A DNA stretch of 45,417 nucleotides from Candidatus Gastranaerophilales bacterium (GCA_944322665.1 CALUPM010000006.1:1-45417), one strand, 5' to 3'; positions 25,135 through 33,327 are shown, counted from the stretch's first letter. Numbers and translations are program-made. Notes: generated by a model not told the origin, from the sequence alone.

Positions 25135-25302
25135 CTACTTAGTTTCTTTATGTTTGGTATGTTTTTTGCAGGTCGGGCAGTACTTGTTTAATTCAAGTCT
25201 TTCCTTAATATTTTTTTTATTTTTGGTTGTTGTGTAGTTTCTTTCTTTGCAGTCTTCGCATGCAAGAACTACCATTCTGTCATTTTTTCCTTTGATTCCC
25301 AT
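25135..25302 (-). CDS. rpmG: 50S ribosomal protein L33 (zinc-binding type)
   Basis: The chosen ATG (25302; 55 residues) gives the normal L33 N-terminus [19 protein letters not shown] and has AAAAGGA upstream. The longer frame adds 28 residues that do not resemble L33. CEDC and CPTC form the zinc ribbon of the C+ type. [20 protein letters not shown] is the family signature. It heads the run leading to tRNA-Trp, secE and nusG. Confidence 0.95.
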   Translation of the reverse strand: MGIKGKNDRMVVLACEDCKERNYTTTKNKKNIKERLELNKYCPTCKKHTKHKETK

Positions 25303-25474
25303 TGCTGTTATTCCTTTTTCTATTAGATTTTCAACGGTTGTAACCTGTTTTAAGTCCTTTTTAAAATAGAATGTGAGGGGTTTCACATTCTATTTAATCG
25401 GCTTACTATAACATAATAAAACAAAAATAAATAAATGCAAACAAATGTAAACAAATACTAACAAAATATTAAAA

Positions 25475-25500
25475 AGCAAACACTCTTGAGAGTATCTGCT
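25475..25500 (-). terminator. Terminator of the coaD/DivIVA-like transcript
   Basis: Minus strand: AGCAGATACTC pairs with GAGTGTTTGCT across loop TCAA, with two G-U wobbles, followed by a T run. The mismatches would be A-C on the plus strand, so direction is minus. Confidence 0.75.
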
Positions 25501-25568
25501 TTTTCAAAAACTATATATACCGCAGGCACCGCCGCTTTAAAACCTGAAATACCAACGGCTAACGACTT

Positions 25569-26171
25569 TTATTTGCTGCTTGAAACGTAATTCTGAGAGC
25601 TGTTTCTAAGTTCGTAAGAAGCCGGCATATCGTAGTTTCCGTAAGATTCAGTCCTTAATTTTTCCATATAGACCTGACCGTTTTTAACAACCTGTTGAAG
25701 CTGTGTAAGGTCGCGTTCAAGGTTTGTGAGAACCTGCTCGGCATAAATTTCAGCACCTTCTCTTGTTTTCATAGCATCTTCTGTTGCTCTGAGCCTTATA
25801 TTATCAGCATCTTCCAGAGCTTTGCGCTTTAATTCTTCACATTCTTCCTGAACCTGAGTTCTGATTCTGTTACCTTCACGTTCAAGCGCCTTCAAAAAGT
25901 CTGCTTCCGAAAGCTTGCGGTCAGCTTCCGCCTGTGCATCTGCTATAATCTTTTCTGCTTTCTGCTGCGCCTCTGCCTGCATTTCATCGCGGCGTCTTAA
26001 AAACGCTCTTGCTTCCTGAACTTCTACCGGCAAAGATCTGTATATTTTATCAATTAACGCTTCAATCTCTTTCGGTTTTGCAAGTACAAAACGTCCTGGA
26101 ATTATCGGAAAACTGTCGTCAATTGACATTTCTAACAATCTTAATAAGTCATATACACCATTCTGTTGCAT
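25569..26171 (-). CDS. DivIVA-like coiled-coil protein of the cyanobacterial type
   Basis: This 200-residue protein begins with a short domain (DLLRLLEMSIDDSFPIIPGR, then KPKEIEALIDKIYRSLPVEV). A long Ala/Glu/Arg-rich coiled coil follows (about 55-165), including AQQKAEKIIADAQAEADRKL. Cyanobacteria carry a protein of the same layout, with the same ASSP-R/K-I-P-like entry and RAEQ-rich coil, next to coaD. That family is sometimes annotated as DivIVA-like or as ATP-synthase b-like, a coiled-coil artefact. It is probably cytosolic and structural, maybe in cell division. It lies about 100 bases downstream of coaD, and its terminator is at 25475. The cyanobacterial parallel supports the proposed host. 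Confidence 0.7.
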   Translation of the reverse strand: MQQNGVYDLLRLLEMSIDDSFPIIPGRFVLAKPKEIEALIDKIYRSLPVEVQEARAFLRRRDEMQAEAQQKAEKIIADAQAEADRKLSEADFLKALEREGNRIRTQVQEECEELKRKALEDADNIRLRATEDAMKTREGAEIYAEQVLTNLERDLTQLQQVVKNGQVYMEKLRTESYGNYDMPASYELRNSSQNYVSSSK

Positions 26172-26274
26172 GATATTACATATCCCTTTCTTGATAATTA
26201 CATTCTACATAAGCAAAAATTAATTGTCAAACTATTTCACAAGAATTATCAAGTATTTTAAGATATTTTACACG

Positions 26275-26760
26275 CTACTTGAGGCGGTTTTTATTCTTCA
26301 TCAAATATTCATAAACACATTCCGGCACAAACTTTGATATATCGCCGTTATTAAGGAAAATTTCCTTGATTGTGCGGGAGGAAATGAAGTTGTATTTAGG
26401 TTTTGTAATTAAAAATATGGTTTTTATATCGCTTGAAAGTGCGCTGTTGGCCTGCGAAAGCTGCATTTCATATTCAAAATCGGAAACGGCTCTCAATCCT
26501 CTTAAAATAACTTTTGCCCCGCGCTTTTTTGCATACTCTATCGTAAGCCCGTCAAAACTGTCAACCTCTATATTTTCAAGGTCTTTCACGCTTTCTTTTA
26601 TAAGTTCGACTCTTTCCCGAACAGTCAAAAACGAATTTTTTTCGGAATTATTGGCAACTGCTATAATAACCTTATCGAAAATTTCAGCGCCGTTTTTCAA
26701 AATATCAATATGTCCTTTTGTCACAGGGTCAAAGCTTCCGGGATAAACTGCCGTTTTCAT
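26275..26760 (-). CDS. coaD: Phosphopantetheine adenylyltransferase
   Basis: CoaD transfers AMP from ATP to 4'-phosphopantetheine, the penultimate step to CoA. The start at 26760 (161 residues) gives MKTAVYPGSFDPVTKGH and has GGAAAGGA upstream; the longer frame adds eight residues. The nucleotidyltransferase HxGH-type motif is TKGH (14-17). VIIAVANNSEKN, the ILRGLRAVSDFEYEMQLSQA segment and ISSRTIKEI near the end are all conserved. It forms part of the window's CoA theme with panB, panC and panD. Confidence 0.97.
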   Translation of the reverse strand: MKTAVYPGSFDPVTKGHIDILKNGAEIFDKVIIAVANNSEKNSFLTVRERVELIKESVKDLENIEVDSFDGLTIEYAKKRGAKVILRGLRAVSDFEYEMQLSQANSALSSDIKTIFLITKPKYNFISSRTIKEIFLNNGDISKFVPECVYEYLMKNKNRLK

Positions 26761-26894
26761 TCTTTTCCTTTCCGATTTATTCAAGCATATAAATTATAAA
26801 ATAAACAAAAAATATTTATGTGAATTTTTGTAACAAAAATCTTATATTGTGAAATTCGTTATATAAAAAATACTTTATTTATATATCAAAAGTC

Positions 26895-26968
26895 TATAAT
26901 CTTTACTACTATAACCTACCTACTACACACTTACTACCTGACTTCTTTACCAAAAGAAGTTTTTTTTT
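26895..26968 (+). ncRNA. Candidate plus-strand sRNA with its own promoter and terminator
   Basis: A perfect TATAAT (26895-26900) would start RNA near 26907. The transcript is nearly G-free (repeated CTAC and ACCTACC) until a hairpin ACTTCTTT-ACCA-AAAGAAGT (26941-26960), which is followed by eight T (26961-26968). No plus-strand gene lies upstream that would need this terminator, and no ORF fits. Hence a roughly 60-nt RNA is proposed. The -35 region is poor. Confidence 0.4.
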
Positions 26969-26974
26969 GCACTA

Positions 26975-27005
26975 AAAAAGACACTTCCTGAAGAAGCGTC
27001 TTTTT
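26975..27005 (-). terminator. Terminator of the winged-helix gene
   Basis: Minus strand: AAAAAGACGCTTC pairs with GAAGTGTCTTTTT across loop TTCAG with one G-U, followed by T residues. It ends the gene at 27028-27237 and lies back-to-back with the plus-strand hairpin at 26941. Confidence 0.8.
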
Positions 27006-27027
27006 CATACTTTTAAATCTTTACAAA

Positions 27028-27237
27028 CTATTTCAAAGATATGCTTACTGAAGAACCTTTTTTAGAAATAGCTACTTTGTCTTCTCTGGCTAACCATCCG
27101 AGTCCTAAATCTGCGAAATTGCCTTTAAGATCAAGGTCTTTTTTCATTTTAGCAAATGTTGACTTGCCGTTGTTTGATGATAAATAGTTGTAAATTTGTC
27201 CTGCGGACTGGCCGATTTGTTCTTGTAATTCTTGCAT
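27028..27237 (-). CDS. Small winged helix-turn-helix protein (DUF2582-like)
   Basis: The 69-residue protein matches the winged-helix family known as DUF2582/wHTH_10 by its pattern IGQSAGQIYNYLSSNNGKST, then LGLGWLAREDKVAISKKG. Members are about this size and presumed to bind DNA or act as adaptors; no target is known. A perfect GGAGG lies upstream of the ATG. It is monocistronic, with its own terminator at 26975-27005, and diverges from the helicase gene across about 140 bases. An effect on the helicase-nuclease operon is possible but unsupported. Confidence 0.8.
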   Translation of the reverse strand: MQELQEQIGQSAGQIYNYLSSNNGKSTFAKMKKDLDLKGNFADLGLGWLAREDKVAISKKGSSVSISLK

Positions 27238-27375
27238 TTCTTACCTCCACTTTTTGCAATGCTTTTATTATTCATCCTTTACAACACATATATTAGATTA
27301 AATTTCAAAAAAATGCAATAGTTTAATAATATTAATTTAAATGGTATTTTTAACACTTTTTTGTGATAAAATACT

Positions 27376-30300
27376 ATGAAAAGAGGATTGATTAAGGTGC
27401 TTATAGAAGGAAGTGTATCGTCAAAAAAAACCGACATGCTTATTGAAAAATATGCAAAGCTTCTGAATGCCGGCATACCGGCTTCGGAAATCCTTGTGAT
27501 TGTTCAGAATTCAAAACTTAAAAATAAATTTGTAGAAAGTACACTTAATCAGCTTGCAATCCCTGCTGTCGAAAAACTTGAAGTTCATTCGTTTTTTTCA
27601 CTTGTTTACAACACTATAATCGACAACTGGGCAGTCCTTGAAAATGTAAATCCTTTTCCAAACCCAGAAATTCTCCCTAACATGGCAGGGCTTGAAGTTT
27701 CGCAGTTTATTCTGAAAGATATTATCAGAGAAGTTCAGTTTAAGGGTTACAATTCTAAAAAATCCCTTCTGCACCAGCTTTTCAGAAGATATTCGCTGAT
27801 TGTTCAGAACAACCTGACAGATGATGAGGTAGAGTGGAGATCCAGAGTATTAAAAGAAAGTTTCGCGGATGATGCAAAGATTGCGCTTAAAAAATTACTA
27901 AAAAAGACGCTTGCGCTCAGAGATTTTGACTATTTGCGGCAGGGGCTTGTGTTCAATTACATCTGCAAAAATACGGAATATTTCAAAAATATTAAATACC
28001 TTATTCTTGATGACGGGGATGAAATTACGCCGGTTTGTTTTGATTTTATAAAACATCTTGCGCCGCAATTGAAGGAGGTTTTCATCGCGTTTGACAGAAA
28101 AGGAGCAAGCCGGACAGGCTACTTAAGCGCAGACAGAACAGCAGTCTGGGAGTTTGAAAAACTCTTTAAAGAACCGGTTATTTCCATTGATTCGGAAACA
28201 AAACTCCGGTTTGATGCTGAAACCATCTTCAAAAATGTAACCGAAGAAACATCTGAAATCCTTGAAAACTTTTCTCTCCAGTCGCCTTCAAAACGCGCCA
28301 AGATGATTGATATGGCTGTTAATCAAATTCATACTCTTTTGAAAAACAAAGTCAAGCCCTGTGAAATAACGATTGTGACGCCTGTAATTGATGAAATGCT
28401 GAGGTTTTCGCTGAAAGAAGGCTTAAGAGCGCATTTGAATACGCTTTTTATTTCCGGAAATGAAAAACTTATACAGAATCCGCTTGTGCTGTCGGTTTTA
28501 ACGATTATGAAACTCAACTGCGGGATGAGAGAAAGGCTTTCTTCTTTTGATTTAAGAATTATTCTCTCAAATTTTCTTGAAATTCCCGTAAAATATTGCC
28601 GTGAAATTCTGGACACATTTGACAGGACAAAAGAAATTATTGATTTTGAATTTCCTGATTCTGATTACACGGAAAAGTACAAAAAATTTCTTTCGCTTGT
28701 GAATGCGGCGGCAGAATCCGAAAAAAAACTTTCGCTTCAGGCGCTTGAAATTTACGAAAATCTGGTCGAACTGAAAACATTTGATGTGCAGATTTTGAAT
28801 AAGTTTAACTTTTTCATCAAACAGCTTCAGGACTTTGAGAACGTATTTAAAGACGAATTTGAAAACCGCAAAACAGAAATCATTACACAGATAGAAAATT
28901 CAATTATTGCTGAAAACCCATATACAACACTTGAAATCGGCACACGCGACCTTGTAATAGGCACGCCGCAGAAGATTATTGACAGCCAGATAAGGTCAAA
29001 ATATCAGCTGTGGCTGGATGTTTCAAGCGACGACTGGATTAAAAGCGACACAGGGCCTTTATATAACGCATGGGTATTCCAGCGCGGCTGGTCAAAAGAT
29101 GAATTTACAATTGATGACAACATTGAACTCGGAAAAGAAAAAACAGCGCGGATTTTGAGAAAACTGACATTATGTGCTGGCGAACATATCTTTGCATTCT
29201 CAAGCCTCTTTGATGGAAACGGGATTGAAAACTTCGGCGGGATAGAAAAATTTATATCCGTAAAATCCGAAACTCAAGCAGAAGAAGAAACAAAGAAAAA
29301 ATTCCACATAACACCGCGCGCCGACCAGCAGCCGGTATTAGAATACAAATCCGGACAGATGGCGATTTCAGCGGTACCGGGAGCGGGAAAGACAACTATT
29401 CTGCTTGCGCTCATTCTGAAACTTCTTGAAAACGGCGCAGCACCTGAAAATATTTTTGTTCTGACATATATGGAATCCGCTGCCAGAAACTTTCGCGAAC
29501 GGATCAAGAGCGTAAGAGAAGACTCTGCACAGCTTCCAAACATCAGCACCATTCACGGGCTTGCACTCAGAATTCTAAAAGAAGACGGGAATTTTGAACG
29601 GCTCGGACTTCCGTCAGACTTTGAAATCTGCGACGACACTCAGAGAACCCGCATTGTAAAAGAAATTGCCTCAAAACTTAAACTAAAAAAAACTGAAACT
29701 GATGATTTTGACCGTGCGGTCTCAGTTTTCAAAATCGGTGGCGGACGGTTTGCACCGCTTCAGGCTTCGGAAAATGCGGACAGCGGACAAAAAGTTAAAG
29801 GCGCAGTCGATTTGAAAATCAAAAAATTCAGAACATTTTTTGAAGAATACCAGACCGCACTAAATTCCATGAACCTGATTGATTATGACGATATGCTGAT
29901 TTCCTCGGTCAAACTTCTTGAGGAAAATCCGGATATTCTTGCACACTATCAAGACATCTGCCATTTTGTAATTGAGGACGAAGCGCAGGATTCATCGGCA
30001 ATCCAGCAAAAACTTATCAATCTTCTCAGCGGCAAATACAAAAATCTCATCCGCTGCGGCGATATCAATCAGGCTATCACAACAACATTTTCAAATGCGG
30101 ACGTTGAAGGGTTCAGAAATTTCATCAAAAATTCCAAAAACGTCAGCATGGATTGCTCTCAAAGATGCACCAGAGATGTCTGGACGCTGGCAAATGACCT
30201 TGTGAAATTTGCTGACGAAAACGAAGAAATGAAAAATGCCTTTTTCAAAATATTTATGCACCCCGTGGAAGGCAGAAATCCGGTAAGCGAAAATGCAGTT

Positions 30301-31317
30301 ACCGGAAAAATCTTTGACAGCACTCTCGAGGAAAAAAATTACATCCTCTCCGTTATCAAAAACACTCTCAAAAAAAATCAGAAAGCCACTGTCGGAATTC
30401 TTTTAAGAAACAATTTTCAGGTTGTTCAGTGGATGGATTTTATAAACAACAGCGGACTCAAGACCATCACCAGAAGCGAATGTCTTGAACAAAAGACGAT
30501 TTTCAGGGCGATTTACGCTGTATTGAATATGATTTTGCATCCGTTTGACAACAACGTTATTGCAGACAACTACGAAATCCTCTCTGAATGCGGACTTTAC
30601 AGACAAAGACTTAGCGCTGAAATCAGAAAGTATGACGCTCCGTTTATCTCTCTTAATTGCGACGATATAAATAATGTTTATCTTGAGCAGTTTTACTGGG
30701 ATTTAACCTACTGGCTTTCGTTCCCGCACCTGACAGCGGATGAACTTGCAATCAAAATAGGTCTTCACTATTTTTCAAGCGAAATTGAAAAGTCAAATGT
30801 TTACCTTATATCAACACTGATTAAGCGTATAGCAATGGCAAACAACGGGTTTGAATACATAATGACAAGACTCGGCGAATTGTCAAAGAAAACTTCTCTT
30901 TCAGGATTCAAATTTTTCTCGGAAGAAGATGAAAGCAACAAAGAATTTCTGGAAGGCAAAGTTCAGATTATGACTCTGCACAAGTCAAAAGGCGATGAAT
31001 TTGACCTTGTTTTTCTGCCGGAAATGTCTGAGAAAAATTTAACGCTTGACTTTAACGAAATAAAATTGAAATCTTCGGATTTTATGGAATCAGTCAGGCA
31101 GCTCAATCCTGATTACACGCCGAAATCTGAATTTCAATTGAAACAGGAACTTCTTGCGGAAAATTTAAGGCTTCTTTATGTCGCAATCACCCGCGCAAAA
31201 AGAAATCTCTATATAACAGTCAGCCGAAAAGCTAAATCATTCGAAAAAACGGTTGAGCAGCAGCCCTCTATGATTTTTGATATAATTGAAGATAAGGCAG
31301 GTGCAATTTATGAATAA
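27376..31317 (+). CDS. Tandem UvrD/AddB-like helicase, N-terminal half degenerate
   Basis: This 1313-residue protein appears to contain two helicase halves. The N-terminal half (about 1-620) starts IEGSVSSKKTDMLIEKYAKL, where a P-loop should be but without a GxGKT core. It continues with UvrD-like traces: EITIVTPVIDEMLRFSLKEG near 335, and GTPQKIIDSQI...YQLWLDVSS near 535, as in AddB's inactive helicase. The C-terminal half is a full UvrD helicase: Walker A AVPGAGKTT (~666), Walker B VIEDEAQDSS (~865), MTLHKSKGDEFDLVFLPE (~1200), and LLYVAITRAKRNLY motif VI (~1267). No nuclease domain is fused. The next gene supplies one and overlaps by eight bases. Likely role: end resection or recombinational repair, AddAB/RecBCD-like. 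No clear Shine-Dalgarno precedes the ATG. Confidence 0.85.
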   Translation: MKRGLIKVLIEGSVSSKKTDMLIEKYAKLLNAGIPASEILVIVQNSKLKNKFVESTLNQLAIPAVEKLEVHSFFSLVYNTIIDNWAVLENVNPFPNPEILPNMAGLEVSQFILKDIIREVQFKGYNSKKSLLHQLFRRYSLIVQNNLTDDEVEWRSRVLKESFADDAKIALKKLLKKTLALRDFDYLRQGLVFNYICKNTEYFKNIKYLILDDGDEITPVCFDFIKHLAPQLKEVFIAFDRKGASRTGYLSADRTAVWEFEKLFKEPVISIDSETKLRFDAETIFKNVTEETSEILENFSLQSPSKRAKMIDMAVNQIHTLLKNKVKPCEITIVTPVIDEMLRFSLKEGLRAHLNTLFISGNEKLIQNPLVLSVLTIMKLNCGMRERLSSFDLRIILSNFLEIPVKYCREILDTFDRTKEIIDFEFPDSDYTEKYKKFLSLVNAAAESEKKLSLQALEIYENLVELKTFDVQILNKFNFFIKQLQDFENVFKDEFENRKTEIITQIENSIIAENPYTTLEIGTRDLVIGTPQKIIDSQIRSKYQLWLDVSSDDWIKSDTGPLYNAWVFQRGWSKDEFTIDDNIELGKEKTARILRKLTLCAGEHIFAFSSLFDGNGIENFGGIEKFISVKSETQAEEETKKKFHITPRADQQPVLEYKSGQMAISAVPGAGKTTILLALILKLLENGAAPENIFVLTYMESAARNFRERIKSVREDSAQLPNISTIHGLALRILKEDGNFERLGLPSDFEICDDTQRTRIVKEIASKLKLKKTETDDFDRAVSVFKIGGGRFAPLQASENADSGQKVKGAVDLKIKKFRTFFEEYQTALNSMNLIDYDDMLISSVKLLEENPDILAHYQDICHFVIEDEAQDSSAIQQKLINLLSGKYKNLIRCGDINQAITTTFSNADVEGFRNFIKNSKNVSMDCSQRCTRDVWTLANDLVKFADENEEMKNAFFKIFMHPVEGRNPVSENAVTGKIFDSTLEEKNYILSVIKNTLKKNQKATVGILLRNNFQVVQWMDFINNSGLKTITRSECLEQKTIFRAIYAVLNMILHPFDNNVIADNYEILSECGLYRQRLSAEIRKYDAPFISLNCDDINNVYLEQFYWDLTYWLSFPHLTADELAIKIGLHYFSSEIEKSNVYLISTLIKRIAMANNGFEYIMTRLGELSKKTSLSGFKFFSEEDESNKEFLEGKVQIMTLHKSKGDEFDLVFLPEMSEKNLTLDFNEIKLKSSDFMESVRQLNPDYTPKSEFQLKQELLAENLRLLYVAITRAKRNLYITVSRKAKSFEKTVEQQPSMIFDIIEDKAGAIYE

Positions 31318-31945
31318 TTTTTCTCCGAATATGCTGAAAACATTTGAAACCTGTCCGGTAAAATATAACCTCAAATTCAACGAAAAAATCACTGTTCCGC
31401 AAAATCCCGCACTTTTTGAAAAGGGTAAAAAAATCCACGCGCTTGCAAACTATTACCACCGCGGGGCAGATATAACAAAGCTTGAAAAAGCTTTGACAAA
31501 AGAGGAATTTGAAGTCTGGCAGAAACTCAAAAACAACCCTTATTTTTCAATGAAATGCCTTCACTCCGAATATCCGATTACCGCAAAACTTGGCGATATA
31601 TGGATTTTCGGAAGGCTTGACGCTGTTGTGCGGGATGGCGAAAACTATTACATCCTTGACTACAAAACGGGCGCAATCCCTAAAAACCCTGAAAAAGATT
31701 TTCAGACAATGATTTATCTTCTCTGCGCAGACAAAATTCTTCCGCCGCGCAAATCTCTTTCGTTTGTCTACATCGACCTTAAAAATAACGAAAACAGAGT
31801 AATAGAATTCACACCACAGTCAAAAGAAATTTATGAAAAACTTCTCATCAAACAATGCACACTGATTTTAAACACAAAAGACTTTGACGGAAAAGAAAAC
31901 CGCGCAAACTGTAAGTTCTGCGAATATAACAAAATTTGCCGCTAA
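31310..31945 (+). CDS. PD-(D/E)XK nuclease of the Cas4/AddB type with Fe-S cysteines
   Basis: The protein is 211 residues from the ATG at 31310, which has AGG nine bases upstream and lies inside the end of the helicase gene. The RecB-nuclease core is visible: KGKKIHAL (His43), GRLDAVV (Asp104), YILDYKTG (Asp117, Lys119) and FQTMIY (QxxxY at 132-136). Four cysteines are placed as in Cas4 and AddB 4Fe-4S nucleases: Cys15 in FETCP, and Cys201, Cys204, Cys210 in CKFCEYNKIC. No cas genes or CRISPR array are in the window. The partner is surely the upstream helicase; together they look like an AddAB-type machine with the nuclease on its own chain. Its stop overlaps the convergent gene by four bases. 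Confidence 0.9.
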   Translation: MNNFSPNMLKTFETCPVKYNLKFNEKITVPQNPALFEKGKKIHALANYYHRGADITKLEKALTKEEFEVWQKLKNNPYFSMKCLHSEYPITAKLGDIWIFGRLDAVVRDGENYYILDYKTGAIPKNPEKDFQTMIYLLCADKILPPRKSLSFVYIDLKNNENRVIEFTPQSKEIYEKLLIKQCTLILNTKDFDGKENRANCKFCEYNKICR

Positions 31946-32415
31946 CGGGCTTCCGGCAGGGTACAGGTTTTACCGTCATTCATAAACTTTGTGAGCACAG
32001 CAGATATTGGATCCGCCGTATAAGTCATCATTCCGTCTTTATAAGTTTCCTGCGCATCAGGATCTTTTTTACTTGCATCTGAAATTTCTTTTAGCTGTGC
32101 TCTTGTAAAGTAGCAGGTGTATTTGCTTTCAGGTGCTTCTTCCGGATAGTTTTCATAAACGCACCTGCCGTTCTGCCAGCCTTTTATCGTTAAAACAGAA
32201 GTAACCTCCACCATTCCAAAAATTTTAACAGAACTTTCCATACGGGATTTTTTGCATCTTACAAGATTTGGAATAAAACCTTCCGGAAACAAAGAATCTC
32301 CGCCTTTCACCGTAGCTGAAAACGGAGTAGAGTTTTCTTCTTCCGCTCTTGCATTACAAATTCCTGCCATGAAAACTACCAATCCCAGCATTGTGACTGA
32401 TATAATCTTTTTCAT
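31942..32415 (-). CDS. Exported protein with four cysteines, unrecognised
   Basis: The 157-residue protein starts with a signal peptide (MKKIISVTMLGLVVFMAGICNARAEEE; cleavage probably after ARA). I see no known domain. Mature cysteines occur in LVRCKKS, NGRCVYE, KYTCYF and KTCTLP, four in all, enough for two disulfides in the periplasm or outside. GAGG lies upstream of the ATG. It follows a second exported Cys-rich gene after 12 bases, so the two are probably cotranscribed. Its 3' end meets the nuclease gene with overlapping stops (CTAA). Confidence 0.75.
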   Translation of the reverse strand: MKKIISVTMLGLVVFMAGICNARAEEENSTPFSATVKGGDSLFPEGFIPNLVRCKKSRMESSVKIFGMVEVTSVLTIKGWQNGRCVYENYPEEAPESKYTCYFTRAQLKEISDASKKDPDAQETYKDGMMTYTADPISAVLTKFMNDGKTCTLPEAR

Positions 32416-32427
32416 TATTAACCTCTT

Positions 32428-32844
32428 TTATTTGAACATCTTTTCTAATTCTGATTTTAGTTCAGAAATATCTTTGCCTGAGCAAGCATAACCCATACTT
32501 TTTTTCTGCCCTGATTTTGTAATATAATAATAGGCGTCACATTTTGAGCCCCCTTTAGTAAGGGTTTTCGTCAATATCGGCTTACATTTGCCTGCATTAT
32601 AAAATTTGCGTTGTTCATCAACATTTTTCAAACAATCTTCATAAAACTTTTGTCCGTCTTCACCCCAGAATGGCTTTTTCCAGCTTTCACAGCTTTTTCT
32701 CTGATCATCATCTGATCTATCCGGATCATATCTGAAAAAGCCGCCGTTATCATATTCACATGCATACTCTTTTGCATAACTGATGTTTACATTCAACAAT
32801 AACGCAAAAACTGCACCTAAAACCAAAAGTCCTCTCTTTTTCAT
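32428..32844 (-). CDS. Small exported Cys-rich protein, unrecognised
   Basis: The 138-residue protein has a signal peptide (MKKRGLLVLGAVFALLLNVN, cleaved near SYA-KEY). The mature part is charged and holds six cysteines (EYACEY, RKSCES, YEDCLK, GKCKP, SKCDAY, YACSG). AGGAG precedes the ATG. No family is recognised. It is upstream of, and probably cotranscribed with, the exported protein at 31942. Even numbers of cysteines in both suggest oxidised extracytoplasmic folds. Role unknown. Confidence 0.75.
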   Translation of the reverse strand: MKKRGLLVLGAVFALLLNVNISYAKEYACEYDNGGFFRYDPDRSDDDQRKSCESWKKPFWGEDGQKFYEDCLKNVDEQRKFYNAGKCKPILTKTLTKGGSKCDAYYYITKSGQKKSMGYACSGKDISELKSELEKMFK

Positions 32845-32914
32845 ATAAAGCTCCTAGTTTATTACAACGCACAAAGTATATCATATTGTACAAAACCTTG
32901 CAATACTAAAAAAA

Positions 32915-33121
32915 GGGAGTTATGTAGCAAATTCCACTAATATTATAAAAAGCATGTCATTCTGAGGGCTTTAGCCCGAAGAATCTCCTTACGTTTTTAG
33001 GGGATCCTTCGCCTTCGCACTCGCGATAAACGGGTGCGGCTAACGCCTTTCACCCTCTGCTCGTGCGGCTCAGGATGACGCTGTTTTGAAAATTTTTGGT
33101 GGAATTTGCCACATAACTCCC
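32915..33121. mobile_element. 207-bp MITE-like element with 26-bp terminal inverted repeats
   Basis: The ends GGGAGTTATGTAGCAAATTC (from 32915) and, inverted, GGGAGTTATGTGGCAAATTC (from 33121) continue to 26 bp with two mismatches. Runs of seven A flank each end and could be a target duplication. The inside is made of the dispersed GTCATTCTGAGG repeat arms. An inverted, decayed copy is at 1417-1600. No ORF, so it would be mobilised in trans. Confidence 0.75.
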
Positions 33122-33245
33122 AAAAAAAGAGGCTGTTTTTCATTCAAAACGAAACATCGCCTCTATAACATGCGGTTTAAAATTACACCGCAGCTATTTC
33201 CTCTGCTATGATAAGGAAATATTTAAAAGCTTTTTTAATTATAAA
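33122..33245 (-). ncRNA. Candidate structured RNA ending in an intrinsic terminator
   Basis: On the minus strand three hairpins follow in a row: TATTTCCT...AGGAAATA (11-base loop), TGCGGT...ACCGCA, and AGAGGC-(GA)-TGTTT...AAACA-GCCTCT. The last is directly followed by seven T residues. No minus-strand gene lies upstream before the rplL terminator, so the hairpins are not explained by a neighbour. A TTGACT (33302-33297) with TAATAT 18 bases on could be its promoter. Confidence 0.4.
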
Positions 33246-33256
33246 TTTAATTAATT

Positions 33257-33292
33257 ACCTAATATATTTCACATATTAACATAATATTAGGT
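33257..33292. promoter_or_regulatory. Inverted repeat upstream of the second XRE gene
   Basis: ACCTAATAT (33257-33265) and ATATTAGGT (33284-33292) form perfect 9-bp half-sites 18 bases apart. They overlap the presumed minus-strand promoter and lie 36 bases before the XRE start. A likely operator for the XRE protein; inference. Confidence 0.45.
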
Positions 33293-33327
33293 GGAAAGTC
33301 AACAAAACGATGTTTAAAATTTAAAGT

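Noticed and set aside
25569-26171. ATP synthase subunit b
   Set aside because: The resemblance is only to the coiled coil. There is no N-terminal membrane helix and no atp gene is nearby; coaD adjacency fits the DivIVA-like family.
27366-27376. Leaderless start from TAAAAT at 27367 for the helicase gene
   Set aside because: It lies only three bases from the ATG, so transcription would begin after the start codon; the true promoter or start is elsewhere.
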